The notes under the pieces: generated by a model
Database searches by the model: none
What the model saw: the letters and a program-made list of their open reading frames with translations, nothing else
What the model was told of the DNA's origin: nothing
Shown: one piece after another, positions 11,441-23,130 of the stretch
Layout: each line of letters begins with the position of its first letter
How positions within the stretch are numbered: the stretch's first letter is position 1
Assembly: GCA_944472135.2 (NCBI GenBank)
Contig: OX235267.1
Coordinates: 18,645,452-18,709,451 of the forward strand
From: Trichobilharzia regenti
Lineage: Eukaryota; Platyhelminthes; Trematoda; Strigeidida; Schistosomatidae
Length of the DNA: 64,000 nt
Reading direction: 5' to 3'
Made by a program: the position numbers and the translations under genes

Positions 11441-12000
11441 GGACTTAATCTATCTTATTACCCGACAAGTAAATTCTACCTAATCTTTTTTTCTATTCTG
11501 TCTCTTCATTAGTATTATTTTGTCTTCTCAATTGTAATTTTTTGCATTTCCAACTTTCGTGTTTTCTACCCCCACCCGATTTAATTTCTACACCTAACTA
11601 CCACTGTTATTGACGTGACTAACGCTCAATTTCTAGTCATTTATGTTACGTCATCCAACTTAATTGCTCAATATCAGATCTAATTTAAATGGTATTATTA
11701 TCTACCGCACTTCTACCTGGTCTCTACCTGTAATTATAACTCTGTTGCTACCCTGACCTAAGTTGAAACATTTTGGTCAATTATATTACGTCATCTAACT
11801 TACTAACTCAATCTTACTTTAGTTGCTGTCCAATTAACCTTGTTTCTATATTAGATCATTCTTTTATTACCTGATCAATTATCAAAACTTGACAAACCTC
11901 ATGTACACACACGTACAAATAATTATATGTAAATGCGATTGTACAGCTATATGAATGAGTTCGCCGAAAAGAGTCTCCGCGCTGAACGTCTTCTCTTTTT
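11441..12000. mobile_element. Unidentified ~560-bp insertion in an old RTE
   Basis: This block interrupts the RTE between the LDF codons and the following Asp codons. The junctions carry near-identical 13-mers, GAAATCCAGATCT (11428-11440) and AAAATCCAGAACT (about 12001-12013), consistent with a target duplication. Inside, a stretch near 11633-11672 recurs in diverged form near 11773-11811 (TTACGTCATC then CTCAAT), and 11895-11970 recurs at 21690-21765. No coding capacity recognised. Confidence 0.55.
11895..11970. repeat. Dispersed repeat, copy 1 (partner 21690-21765)
   Basis: The two stretches align through ATGTA-ACACAC, ATTATATGTAAATG-like, GATTGTACA and GAATGA-TTC-CC blocks in the same orientation, at roughly 75 percent identity by eye. 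Not part of a recognised family. Confidence 0.5.
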
Positions 12001-12490
12001 CAAAATCCAGAACTTCCAGAGTTTTCCTATTGACCCAGCGTATTCCTGTCTTCTCGATTCCCACACTCATTTATTCGTAAACTCCAGTCCACCACGATTA
12101 GAAACAGTATCGGTGATAAAAGACGGCCTTGTCTTGCTCCTGTATTCACTTCAAATGACTCACTGAGTTTTCTGTTGTGAATGACTTGAAATGTGGTGGC
12201 AATGTTATATAGCTGTTGAGTAAAATTGATAAAGATTTGGGGCACACTGTAGTGTTGAAGTAGTTCCCCAATTACTTCGCAGTCAACGCTGTTGAAAGCC
12301 GTTGAAATGTCTATGAAATTGAAGTAGAGGTTCGACTGCCATTATATCCTTTCTTCTGCGATGACGATACGCAGAGTTGCAATTTGATCAGCATATGATT
12401 CGCCTTTCCTGAATCCAGCTTGTTCCTGCGGGGGTGGCGGAGTTCTGAAGCCAGCGCATCTTTTATTCTCTTTGGGATAACCCGATTTAA
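12001..12490 (-). mobile_element. Old RTE reverse transcriptase fragment
   Basis: Minus-strand translation, across small frame breaks, gives AGFRKGESYADQIATLRI, then FIDISTAFNSVDCEVI, MPQIFINFTQQLYN, GARQGRLLSPILFLIVVDW. These are the RT blocks A to C of the RTE family. Stop and frame changes mark it as ancient. VVDW is uninterrupted here, in contrast to the 4-base insertion in the two young copies. Confidence 0.8.
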
Positions 12491-12614
12491 CCAGGTTTAA
12501 GAGTTCTAATGTTGAATCTTGTTATTAATGCCATAATGCCAAGTTTGAAATGAAAAGTATACTGGTGAGAGAACATGGAGAATGCGTCGAAAACCAAAGT
12601 CATATGACGGTCTG

Positions 12615-12880
12615 ATAATCACTGGACCGTTATGCAGACGATACATTTATCGTTTGTGACAAGAATTTGGATAGAAAATCCAGTGGAAGTCTCCAATATT
12701 ATCCATCAACCAATTAAATTCATTGACGAAGACGGATATCAAGGTAACATATGCTTCTTGGATGCTCTTCTTACCAAAAGGTTAGACGCAACGATAAAGA
12801 GAAATTTCTGGAGGAAAGCAATGTGGAACGGACAATATATCCATTCCCGCATACTCATACCCATACAGTAGAAATGGAGT
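12615..12880 (+). pseudogene. Penelope-like reverse transcriptase fragment
   Basis: One frame reads RYADDTFIVCDKN, the other continues HQPIKFIDEDG, ICFLDALLTKRLDATIKR and RKAMWNGQYIHS. This order (R-Y-x-D-D-x-F, then HP-I-F-E, then FLD-L-R-DG-I, then YRK-x-QYIH) is diagnostic of the RT of Penelope-like elements. A frame change lies between the first and second parts. Penelope-like elements insert through an RT fused to a GIY-YIG endonuclease; endonuclease remnants from the same superfamily occur at 46.1 and 53.3 kb, but this copy is not joined to one. Confidence 0.8.
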
Positions 12881-13436
12881 TTAATTAGTTTTCTCAATCA
12901 TATACACTGAGGATTTGTTAAGGATGAAATTGGGAATTTCAGAAGTACTTTGCTAAAAAATGGTTATGCTACCAGTTTAATAAAAAAAGTACATTTATAA
13001 AAAAACTGGTAATATAAAGCAGAAAACGGTGAGGTTGATTGCACCAAGCGAAATAATATTCAGTGCTGCAAAACTACATGTCACTTACTCAACCTGACTG
13101 ATACCAACACAGTGCATTTGCGATATATCACCAGTGATAGCCACATTAATGTGTGTATACAAATTAAAATGCTCCTGAGGAGCTGGTTATATAGTTCTTA
13201 ATCAGAGGAATTTATGTTTGTGCAGTCTTGATAGCGCTTATGTTGTCAATAACAATCATTCTTTCATTAACACGAATACTTCACTGAAGAACGTTAGGAT
13301 GGGGTCACCGAAAAGAGTATTATTTGTTCAGTAATCAACCTCCCTTAATCATTCTTCTGTTACCGTTTATGCCTATATATTCATAATATTGCTCAAATCT
13401 TTCGCGAACGCTGGATAAACTATATTAAAGTACTGG
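12881..13436. other. Unassigned sequence
   Basis: No domain, RNA gene or repeat partner recognised. Confidence 0.45.
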
Positions 13437-13610
13437 TTTGTAGGGATTTGATTGATTGGCTACAGGATTTCATCATGAGCTGATATTGGTTAGAGAACTG
13501 TGGGAAAATCTTTGGGGACTGAAACAGCTATTTCGTCCTAGTTTAGGACTCGTCTTCAGTGCGCATTCACCGAAGTTCAAACCCAGGACTTCTGGTTGCT
13601 ATATACACTA
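13437..13610 (-). mobile_element. tRNA-headed SINE with hammerhead core (Sm-alpha type), decayed
   Basis: Minus strand: a box-B-like GGGTTTGAACTTCG (about 13570-13590), then GTGAATGCGCACTGAAGACGA, a stem GTCC-TAAACTA-GGAC, GAAATAGC, a PolIII-SINE-like tail CAGTCCCC-AGATTTTCC and TATCAGCTCATGATGAAATCC. The layout (tRNA-like B box, then hammerhead, then tail) is that known for the schistosome Sm-alpha family. GAAA and stem II are kept, but the CUGANGA segment has three extra bases. Related copies are at 40.73-40.86, 40.96-41.13 and 54.22-54.33 kb. Confidence 0.7.
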
Positions 13611-16600
13611 AAATATATTGAAAATCGCCCTTCTATTATTGAGTAAATTTGAAATGATAGAAATTGAGTGAGACTGTGTATGTCGTTTTCTGAACTGGTT
13701 GTTAAAGTAAAAGATTTTAACATGTTGATAAACTAAGCAATTAAAATTTTCATCGACCACCTAGAAGTTGGAAGTTTGTTAAAATGCGGTCCATTCAAGG
13801 TAGTTAGCCCTCCATTTTGTTCCGGATTGTGCGTGAGATAGGATTCGACGTAGTTGTTGAAATGAGCCGTAGAGTGATCAATTCAGTGGCTATCACTATC
13901 AGCAGCCGAGGAGTTTCCCTTGTATTATAACTGCCACTACAAATTGTTTTGTTAGGGTTCTTTGATACCAGAATACTGTTTTGTTATATTGCGATGTACA
14001 TGGTATTCCAAGGAAAGGAAAATTAAGAAACACAATGTTAGCCAAAAGATCTCAGGAGGGAGTATTCTGCACATTGAAGATTTTTATAATTATCAGTCGG
14101 AACCATTGTGGCTAGTGAGAATAAAATTTGACCTGATATCATCCTACACAGTTGAACGCATCAAAGCATCTACAAAAATTACTACATTGAGATTTTCATG
14201 ATTAAAAGATTGGTTGTAATGTGTATGCGACAAATAAAAGTTGTGCGGGATATTTAACATAATAGGACAATAAAGTAAAGGAGAAGAATATGTAATATTT
14301 ATGAACTGATTTTATAATAGTTTTCTTAAGCGACTACGGTCTAGTAGGGGCGAAGAATATTAGAGGGAATCTGAGTCGCAGCACAACTGGAAACAGTCGC
14401 TTGAAGGTCATTTATCTTGCATTCTCCCGGCTGAATTATTAGATCCGGCCCTTCATCAGGTCATCATTTCTCTGAAAATCCCACCGAACATAGCTTTCTG
14501 TTGTGTGAATAAATTGTAAATAAATGTATATTCAATACCAATAAACCAATTGTTTAATCAGGTCTTCCCTTGTTCATTGTAGTGTGTCTCCATTTGTAGT
14601 AATTGATTATGTGACTAACTACTAACATCTCAGTGGGCCTTCAATTGTCATACATTAAATTATAATCGGTAATGTAATCAAAGACTTTACGTGGTTTCTC
14701 CCCAGTAACACTCAGAATTACTGGAAGCATGCAGTCATCTGTATCCAATTGTATAGCATTTGTGGAAATGTGAGGATAGCCGTTATTTTGGATCCCTGCA
14801 ACTTTCAGACAAATAATCGCCTTTCTTAGAATGCTGGAAACCTTTGAGCTCCTCACAGATAAGCTGACAGCTTACGTTGAGTGTATGAGAATTGAGTGTG
14901 CAATATCCGCTGATCATGAATGTCTTAGCATATACGTTTGTCGAATTTCTATTCCGATGTCACTGGTCAAAAATGCTCAGTGTGCATTCATTCTTTCGCC
15001 AGTGAACTGAAATCATTTTGGAAATTAGAAACTATACAGTGAAGGATAACTTCACTTCATTTTCCAGTCATGTGTCATTGTAGAAGAAGACACACGCTTG
15101 TAGTATTCCTTGAAGTATCGTCCAATGTGTTAATTAGTGAGTGATATGAATTCGGTTGGTTTCATTTGAGTTTAACGCACTATCAAGGCGAGACACACTT
15201 TGAGGTGTACTAGACATCCGGTCTGCATTGATGGTTAACTGATTTGCTATATGCATGTGATAATTTTGTATGCCAGGAGTTGGTTTTACGGGTTAGGCAT
15301 GCTATCTACACAACAGTGCTAATATCAGTTTCCTAGTTTATCGGCGTGTGCCTTTTGGTGGTGAGCTAGCCTGCAACTAAGCGTGACCTCCAAGCACCAT
15401 ACCACAGAATAACGGACACAACATCTCACAGATACTATTTCGGAAATCCGAGAATGTTACTCCGTATGGATAGACCGAGAACTCTTTAGGCCTCTTCGGT
15501 TAAAAGATAGTATAATAAAGTGTTTATCAGCTCCCACACTTCACAAGTCAGAACAGTATACACTACCTATGAAGAACACCATTTCATCTCTCACCAGTCA
15601 TGGGAGCAAATAGAAAATCTGAGGGTAAATGCATTGAAGTGCGCATGTTTGCGCAATAATCACCGTCGTCATAATTTTAAGAAATGATAGTGGACACATT
15701 TCATAGGAGTATCAAGCAGTGTCTAGACTAAGTAAAGGTTTTTACTGATCATGTCTTCACATCAGCAGATTCTGGAAAACAGATGTAATTTTATCATCTG
15801 CAACAACTCTGAAGGTATCCTCAGATCTATCGAACAAGTCCATCTTTTTTGATAAATGCAAAACAGTAAGGATTATTCTGACATTTATTAGTTTGGACTC
15901 AGAAGATGTACGGTTGTCAATATTAAGAAAGTGGAGTGAGTTTGTGCTGCATTTCATTCAAACTAGAGAGCCTGATAACAGAGGTTTTCTTGAAATGTGG
16001 TTATTGAGTCTGACTCAGATTTTCATTGGAAGATATATGATTTTATAAAAACCCTGAAACTATCCGGTAAATTGGTTGACTTTTCACTTGATGAATATTT
16101 TTGTGAAAAATTTACATTTAATTTGTCTGATGTGTTGTTTGGATTGATGGAAACTCTCATTTTCCGACACGGTATGTTGGAATCAGCGTCACGTGATCAG
16201 AATGTGGCACACTGTTAGCATAATGATCGTTAGAGTTTGGTTTACAAGTATTTTTTAATTATAAGTATTATCAGCAAGATGGAATTACTGGACTACCCTA
16301 TATAAAAGCTACGTTTTTTTGAGCATTATCGTTTTTTGAAGACTTCACATGTCTCAGGATATCCATACAGACTGTTTTCGTGTCAATGCATTTTACAAGT
16401 GAAAGCTATCGGTGGATGGGAATCACTGAAATATAATAACAGGACCTCCCATGAGGACATGCTTTATGATGTAGGTGCATTTTTCACCGTGTGTGTGTAA
16501 GCGCTGAAATAGTCGTAGTGTGAAATGATATCCACTGTTGGGTTTAACATATAACTGTATTGATTGGAGTGATGTAATATGGATTGTGTGGATTCAGTGT

Positions 16601-17334
16601 ATAAAAAATTCTCAGAACTTTGTTAATGTTGTGCCATTTTCTGCTTATTTAATTGCTACACTAAAGAATACCGGTAATTCGTATGCTTGTTACAGATGTA
16701 CTGAATTAGGAGTGGTGATTTCTCGATTAGTTTGCGATAACGCATAGCTTGCCACATTAGTTCAATATATTGAATTACTGTGCACATGAATTCTGTTCAT
16801 TCTGATATCCTAATCTTGTAATTGATTGATTAATCCATAATCTATGTAATGGTCGTTGAATTGATTTGATGAATCTTAGAGAAATTGCAGTTGCCCATTA
16901 ATGAATCTGTGTTTGTCAAATTTGACGTATATAAGTCTGTATTCTAAACAGTAAACAGTTAAGCGATGCGTTAACACGGATTGTAACAATACTTAGAATG
17001 TCGTAGGATCCACAGACCTATTATCTTTATGGGGAAACGAAGCCACATGTTGCAGCCTAGATACACACACAATTGTGATACTGCTTCATGTAAATAAAAA
17101 TTTCATTCATGCGGTGTATCACAAGTTAAACATAACTGGCTCAAAAAGATAAAACACTAATGAGATCATGCAAAGTATCAATTTTCCGAGTATACCAGTG
17201 AATGACATGTATGGTGCACTGTATAGATGCAAGTTGACTTTATATTAAAACACACGGTCACATCTACAGTTATATTCTTCTTTGTGAAAATGGCAGCAAT
17301 TCACATTATTTCATAGTCTCCCTACATATAGAGG
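13611..17334. other. Unassigned sequence, no gene seen
   Basis: Open frames of up to 79 codons (13962-14201, 15997-16218, 16538-16747 on plus; 14641-14856, 15757-15957 on minus) are short, isolated and without motifs. I do not call them as genes, though a small exon could be hidden in such a stretch. Confidence 0.45.
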
Positions 17335-17715
17335 ATGTTGAGAAACTGGAAGATCTACGGGCGAAGACCATCAAATCTCCCGGAGGAGCGGCGAATATAA
17401 AACACATAGAAGAAGACAAGCGATAAATATATTTAGGCACCAACAACAGATAATGATCGCTATCAACTGGAGAAAAATGATTCCTTTCACTTATTTAAGC
17501 AGCATCGTTTCACGTACAATTGACAGGGATGTGGGTGCCAAAAGGGGGATTGGAAGAAGAACATCGACAGTCTGTACTCCAAAATCATTTTCGAAATCTA
17601 CCGCATTTAGAGCAAAGAACATCATGTGAATTTTTTAAATCAGTATTAAATCAGTCGTCTTATTTGGTTCAAAGATTTAGAGAATTTCAACAGGCTGCAG
17701 ACCTCCGTCAGCTGT
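17335..17715 (+). mobile_element. Old RTE fragment, left part
   Basis: Starts at the VEKLEDLRAKT block (compare IEDLQAKTDKL), continues with SFTYLSSIVS-like and IDRDVGA-like pieces in shifting frames, and ends in LQTSVSC, matching LQTFINNC. Many substitutions and frame breaks. Interrupted by a SINE and resumed at 17917. Confidence 0.65.
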
Positions 17716-17916
17716 GCGTCGGTGGAACAGTGGTTAGGACTCTCGCCTATCATGCACATGGTCCGGTGTTCGATCTCCCGCCGGCGCACACCTAATATCT
17801 ATGATCGGCCTGCGAAATTTGAGATACCGATATCACATGCTGAAAATTCCATGCTTGTATCAAAAAATACGGTGTGGAATCAAGCTGTAATCAAAATTTT
17901 AAAAAAATAAATAAAG
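17716..17916 (+). mobile_element. tRNA-derived SINE, copy 1, with CR1-like 3' tail
   Basis: Head (17716-17790): GCGTCGG at the 5' end can pair with CCGGCGC at its 3' end like an acceptor stem. A box-A-like TGGAACAGTGGTTAGG and a box-B-like GTGTTCGATCTCC mark an internal RNA polymerase III promoter. Body: about 50 bases. Tail (17839-17888): GCTGAAAATTCCATGC, TGTATCAAAAAATAC, GTGTGGAATCAAGCTG, which matches the last bases of the CR1-like LINEs in this window (28381-28432, 37170-37220, 58451-58495), then an A-rich end. It sits inside an old RTE element. I do not know a name for this family. Confidence 0.8.
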
Positions 17917-18190
17917 CTCCAGGCTGATGATCAAGTGACTAAAAGAAATTAGTGATGAAGAACTCTAGGAACAAAAAAATAAGATAATGTTGGTAAACAC
18001 ATCTTCCGAAAGGAATGGAGATGGATTGAACGCACGCTGTGTAGACCGTTGGGTGAAATGATGTGGCTGGCCTTCGAATGGAGTGTAAATGGAAAACGAC
18101 GGGTTGGGTGTGTTGATGGATGAAGTGGATAAAATCGTGCGAGGAGGAGGTGAGAACTGATGGGTGATTGTGTAGCTAGCTTAAGAGGAT
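17917..18190 (+). mobile_element. Old RTE fragment, right part
   Basis: Resumes the C-terminal RTE region: RKEWRWIERTLCRPLGEM then FEWSVNGKRRVG, matching RKWRWIGHSLRRPVGDI and EWNP-GKRRVGRP in the younger copy. Ends without a TAA tail. Confidence 0.7.
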
Positions 18191-19499
18191 GAAATTGGAG
18201 TTTACTGCTGAATTCCTTCTATTCACCACAGAAGTAATAATAATTGGCGATGCACTGGACATTTTACCAGAATCACTGATGAATTGTTCATCTCTGATGA
18301 AGCCAAACCTGGAGGATTGCATTCCAACAGATGGCCCTTATCTCAAGGTGACATTTATTCTAGAAAGTGTTCGAAGTAAAGCGACCCTATTACTCTTAGT
18401 GTGAGTGGTTTTTCCGTAAATGGTAAGACTGAACAGTTTTCATGTCTTCTCATTATCACGCGATGGATACACAAGAAACGTTACAACGTTGTTTAAACAA
18501 AGATATGATTACGGATCTGTTCCTTTTCGCCTGGTTGGAACATCTCAGAAGACCTTTCAGGAGAGTTCCAAAGCCAAAGAGAATCTACATTGCCTTGGAT
18601 TAGCGAGTCATAAACTGTTAGAACCAACTCCCAGGAGAAAGGGTATCTGCACCCTTAGTTGACTTATTCAATAGAGAATTAGTCGAGCGCAGATACTTAT
18701 TATAAAAGGAATAACTCAGGCTGTAAGCCTTCTGTCAACAACCAAAAGTCTGAATTTTATTGCGACGTTGACTACTTGTAATATGTGATTTAAATGCTGC
18801 GTGCCACTAATTAAAATCTAAATAGTGCTCACCCATGAAATTAAAAAATCTGTACTGCTTCTGGTCATGTAAAGCACCTGTATCGACATATCTTTATCAG
18901 ACACGTTAAACGTGTACCACTGCGTTCTATAAAATTTATTAACGGTTGATACTCATGACTATGCTTACAGCTTATTTTATAATTTAATATTCGGATGATG
19001 CCTGTAAACTGTTGTCCCTCACAGACAAGCGAATGAGACTGAATTATTATTAACACAGGAATTTTTTCTACGGGCTGATGAACCCGTTTAATAACTCACT
19101 AACCTCAGGTGAGCTTGGATAAAATGGTTACACAGATCTGGTGATGATTATAGACATTCGTTCAGTGACATTCATCAACGTTTGTTTGGCTGATTATTTC
19201 TAGTAAATTCAACGTCTGAATAAGTTAAATTCACAGAAATGTGTATGTTGTCAAAATTTGTTAGTTAGTCGAATGAAGTTCACTTGAAAAGAGTTTCAGC
19301 ATGAAATACCTATAAGCGTTGAGCAGTATTACATTGGCCCGCAGAAACTGTGTCTACAAGATGCAACCATGATGTTGGTGAAATTACCTTTAAATTGTTC
19401 TGTACTGAAATATCAGGCTCAATGGACATGTATCTAGACTACTTAATCCACAATACTAAGGCTGCAGCTAAAAAAAGTATCTCATATTGGAAATTTATA
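18191..19499. other. Unassigned sequence
   Basis: Open frames at 18189-18404 and 18420-18662 (+) follow the RTE remnant but show no domain I recognise. The rest is AT rich. Confidence 0.45.
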
Positions 19500-20200
19500 A
19501 TAAAAACTGTGTTCAAATAAGCAACACGTTATTTCCATTTCACGAAGTTTGATTATGAGGTTGTATTTTGAAAATTCATAAACTGAATTATCGAATTTAT
19601 TTTAAAACATTTATTTAATTGACTGTGTTACGTAGAAATTATTAATAAAAAGAGACTGTCAGATCAAAATAAAATGTCGTGGATTATTCTTTGTGCTATT
19701 GGCTTGTCCTATCAATTCTCTGAGATAAAGAAAGATAAAACAAATGTGATGATAAAACAATTACGGATTAAATTTCTGAAGCCCAAAGTGGCAAAAAATT
19801 AACTAATATATAAAAGCACTGTGTCCTCAATAACTCTGTTTTCCCCCTACGGTGACGCCTATTGTTAAGGATAACGTAATACGTGTTTAGGGCGTTCCAA
19901 TGATTATTTTGATTAATAAGTTGAGATCTAATGAAGTCGGAAGTACTTTCTGTCTTACCAATTAATGATAAAGCTGCTTAGAAAAATACTATCTGTAAAA
20001 ATAGATTACCTAGAGTAATGGTTTTGATTGTCAAGATGTAAAAAATATGAATTTCGACATGATGTCCGGTTTAGTCTAAACAATTCCACAACCGCTCTAT
20101 TCCTCTTATTTATTAATTGCCATTGCAACACTACAGAAGAAATATTCTTAGATAAGACTCTTTCCAACGAATTTATTATCAAGCTGTTAACACGGTTGTT
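19500..20200 (+). repeat. Diverged long repeat, segment A (partner 48895-49470)
   Basis: The two segments align end to end in the same orientation at roughly 65-70 percent identity. Shared blocks include TTTGAAAATT, CATTTATTT, ATAAAATGYC, TATTCTCTGA/ATTCTCTGAGATA, GATAAAGCT, ATGGCTTTGATTGTCAA/ATGGTTTTGATTGTCAA and GTGTCC/ATGTCC. Part of a larger collinear relationship between 19.5-26.4 and 48.9-54.2 kb. An exact 23-base block at 20164-20186 recurs near 52696-52718. Confidence 0.6.
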
Positions 20201-20389
20201 TATTTCTGTTTGCTTTACACAAATTCTCGGTCAGGTGTTAGCTGTAAACGCTTCCTATTCGGATAATCTTCGTTTCATTAACCTTTATGATTGACTTATT
20301 ACTCGTCTTCCGAGTGAAATGCATGGTTTCAGTACTATGTCTGCTTTGTACCCTGTTCACTTAAGTCACTTTCATGTGGCTACACGACT

Positions 20390-20660
20390 GCCAACAAGTT
20401 TTCAGTTCTTCTTCAGATGATCTTTCCCATCTCATCGTTGGACACCAAACCGGCTGATTCCTATCTCCATTTGATATAAGGTCCTAGAGTGTGATGTCAC
20501 TCCACAGCTTGTGTCCCCTTCAGTCCTATTTCCTGATGCATATTTGTTGAGTAGTAGGTCCTTGGCTAGTTACCCACCAAAGTTCCTTATAAATCATGGT
20601 TCCCAGCTTTTTGATCACCACTAATGAGCACAGTTATCGTCTGATGAAAGCTTTCAGAAG
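20390..20660 (-). mobile_element. Very old RTE 3' fragment
   Basis: Minus-strand similarity to the RTE 3' region: TTTCAGTTCTTCTTCAGATG against TTTCAACTCCTCTTCACACG, then TTTCCCATCTCATCGTTGG, TGCATATTTGTTGAG and CCCAGCTTTTTG match in order. Heavily mutated and without reading frame. A similarly placed, equally old stretch occurs in the partner region near 49965-50150. Confidence 0.5.
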
Positions 20661-21689
20661 CCTGTTAGGAATGCTTTGGAGATAGTAGAAGTCTTAACAG
20701 ATTCTAGAAGCGTTGCTGATGAAAATTTTAATATTTTTCCTAATTCCTGTAGACCTTTCACACTGAACAAAATGTAAAATACCGTGGTTCTAGATAAACA
20801 TATTTTCCTTTCCCTGGAACTATACTTGTCTCTTTTCCTAATGTGATCTAGACTGTACGCCATTTCTGCTTTCGTTGTTCAATTCTATGCTGGTTCATAT
20901 CCTGCTTCAAACTCCCACCTCTCCTACATTCACCATCCTTTCTACATCACATCTTATTCTTGATACAATCTGAGCGGCCTTTTCAGCCCCAGACTTCTAG
21001 TGGACATTCAATTTCCTAATCTTTAATTTCATTTTCAACTGTGTTTAGACGAAATCAAAGTAAATCCTAGATGAGCAGGTAAATGCATGAGATGAGCTTG
21101 AATTATATATCCTACTTACGTTTGCCTTACTTGATGGAGATTCCGCGACAGAAATACTAATAGTTATGCCATTTCAGCAGGTAGCCAGGAGACATTTATG
21201 AAATATTGGTGATGTTATGGCTTCATCTCAGAGGAGGCTTTTAGGGTTTTATTACGTTATTTAAGTTGACATGAAATCATCTTAACTAGATATCCGATCA
21301 CATTTGCCAGAATCTATCGAAGAAAAGTATGATTGGTGAAGGCAAAACAAAGCGTCATACTGAATTCTGCTGACTTGATTTTTGTGTGCTTATTTTTTTG
21401 GAACTCCTTACAACATTCGTAATTTTTAGAACTCTCACATGATTCTATATTTTCCTTTGCTTCCTATTGTATCCTAATCATGACTCACTCACACAAAATG
21501 AAGTCATCAGAAGTCAGTATGACGCTTATTCAGCTTCTTTTGTGTGCCAATAAATACGTTGTTTGATAACGCGTCACCACTACACTGTTAGCAATCTTCA
21601 CTTCATCCCTGGTTACAGTTTGATTACTCATCACATCTTTGAAATGTCTTGACGACAATAACCCTTACTTATTTTTATTGTTATCCGAG

Positions 21690-21765
21690 AAACCTTATGT
21701 AAACACACATGAAAACAATAAGTATATATAATTGTGATTGTACATTTAAGCGAATGAATTCACCA
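21690..21765. repeat. Dispersed repeat, copy 2 (partner 11895-11970)
   Basis: Same orientation as the first copy, with matching AAACACACATGAAAACAATAA / ACACACACGTACAAATAATT and GATTGTACA blocks. Confidence 0.5.
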
Positions 21766-21899
21766 AGACACTTGGCTAAACTACGTGTGTTGTTTTTATT
21801 GATGTCTGGATTGAGATTATTCATGAAATAAAAGTCTGATTTTCTACACAATAAATTCCTAATAGAATAATACGTTTTAACGCTAGGTATTCTGAAATA

Positions 21900-22249
21900 A
21901 TAAACTAACAGCAAAGCCTGTTTCGTTAAAATGCAGGCAACTTATTACTTCCAATTAAAAAGTCAACATTTAATTAGGGTGGATAAATATAATTTCATTC
22001 CTTAAAATCTACAACGAGTGTTTTATTCAATATAAAGTTTCTGTTGATACTTGATTTCGACTGATTTGAACTCTTTTAATGTGAACTCTTAGTCTAGACA
22101 AACCAGAAAAGTGGATATTCTGCAAGGAGATATTGTCACTTACACTGGTTATCTGGATACAGGACGAAACAGAGAAAATACGGAAAAGCATTCAATTATT
22201 ATGTTTATTCATTAAAGTATTCAGTCCACTGAACTGACGAGGAAGAGCA
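21900..22249 (+). repeat. Diverged long repeat, segment B left part (partner 51845-52170)
   Basis: Shared blocks in order: GCAGGCAACTTATTAC / GCAGACAGCTTGTTAC, TTTCTGTTGAT / TTTCTGTCATT, CAAACCAGAAAAGTGG / CGAACCAGGAAAATG, ATTCTGCAAGG / ATTCTGAAATT, TCACTTACA, GGAAAAGCATT / GGAAAATCATT, ATTCATTAAAGTATTCAG / ATTTATTAAATTATTCAG and GAAGAGCAGTTG / GAAAGTGCAGTTG. Continues after the RTE insertion at 23140. Confidence 0.65.
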
Positions 22250-23130
22250 GTTGCTGTAAACTAACGAGGGAACAGGCATAAAATGGACTGACACAAAAGA
22301 CTTGGAGGATCTGGATTTCGCCGATGATATATGTCTGATTTCCATAAACTGGAAGATATGCAAGTGAAAATTAACAAGTTGGCAGAAGAAGCATCAAAGA
22401 TAGGACTTCACGTGAACATAGATAAAACAGAGATAATGAAGATTCCTAGCCAACATCAACAACACCAACAGACCACAATAAGCATAAATGGGAAGAACCT
22501 GAAAGAAACAACCTCCTTCACCTACCTGGGAAGCATCGTCTCAACTACAGGCGGAACTGACGAGGACATCAAAGCAGAATCGGAAAAGCAAGACAAGCTT
22601 TCACTACTCTCAAATCTGTGTGGAGGTCAACAGCAATCAGCATCAAAAATAAGATCCGGATTTTCAACTCCAATGTGAAGTCAGTGCTACTATACGGATC
22701 AGAGACTTGGCGAGTCATAAAGAGCATCTCAAACAAACTTCAAACCTTCATTAACAACTGTCTCCGCTCAATACTCAAGATCAGATGGCCAGAAAAGATC
22801 AGCAACAGGGATCTCTGGGAGCGAACCAATCAGGAACCGATTGTGAAACAAATAGGCAGAAAGAAATGGAGATGGATTGGCCATACGCTGAGGAAACCAT
22901 CAAGTGACATCACTAGACAAGCCATAGCTCGAGTGGAACCCGAAAGGGAGGCGGCGAGTTGGTCGTCAGTGCGAGGGTGACTTGGGGGAGGTCATGCGAG
23001 GAGGAGATGAAGCATGTGGACAGACCTGGAGCAGGATGAAAAAGTTGTCAGAAAACCGAAGTCAATGGAGGTGCGCAGCTGAAGCCCTATGTTCCTCTAG
23101 GAACTAAAGGATACAATAATAATAATAAAG
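22250..23130 (+). mobile_element. 5'-truncated RTE LINE of a second subfamily
   Basis: Begins in the RT catalytic region and ends with a (AAT)n tail at about 23115-23130. It differs from the two young copies at many positions (for example an uninterrupted FADD region), so it belongs to another RTE lineage. It splits the repeat at 21900-23300; the partner repeat at 51845-52330 has no RTE at the matching position. Confidence 0.85.
22290..23105 (+). pseudogene. RTE RT C-terminal half, second subfamily
   Basis: LDFADDICLIS (22309-22341) carries the intact catalytic Asp pair. Downstream come [75 protein letters not shown] and [18 protein letters not shown], in a frame with at least two breaks (about 22325 and 22600). 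The 5' end of the gene is missing, so no functional enzyme is made. Confidence 0.85.

Noticed and set aside
17716..17790. A functional tRNA gene
   Set aside because: The acceptor and T stems have mismatches and the sequence continues into a SINE body with a LINE tail; a second copy shows the same.
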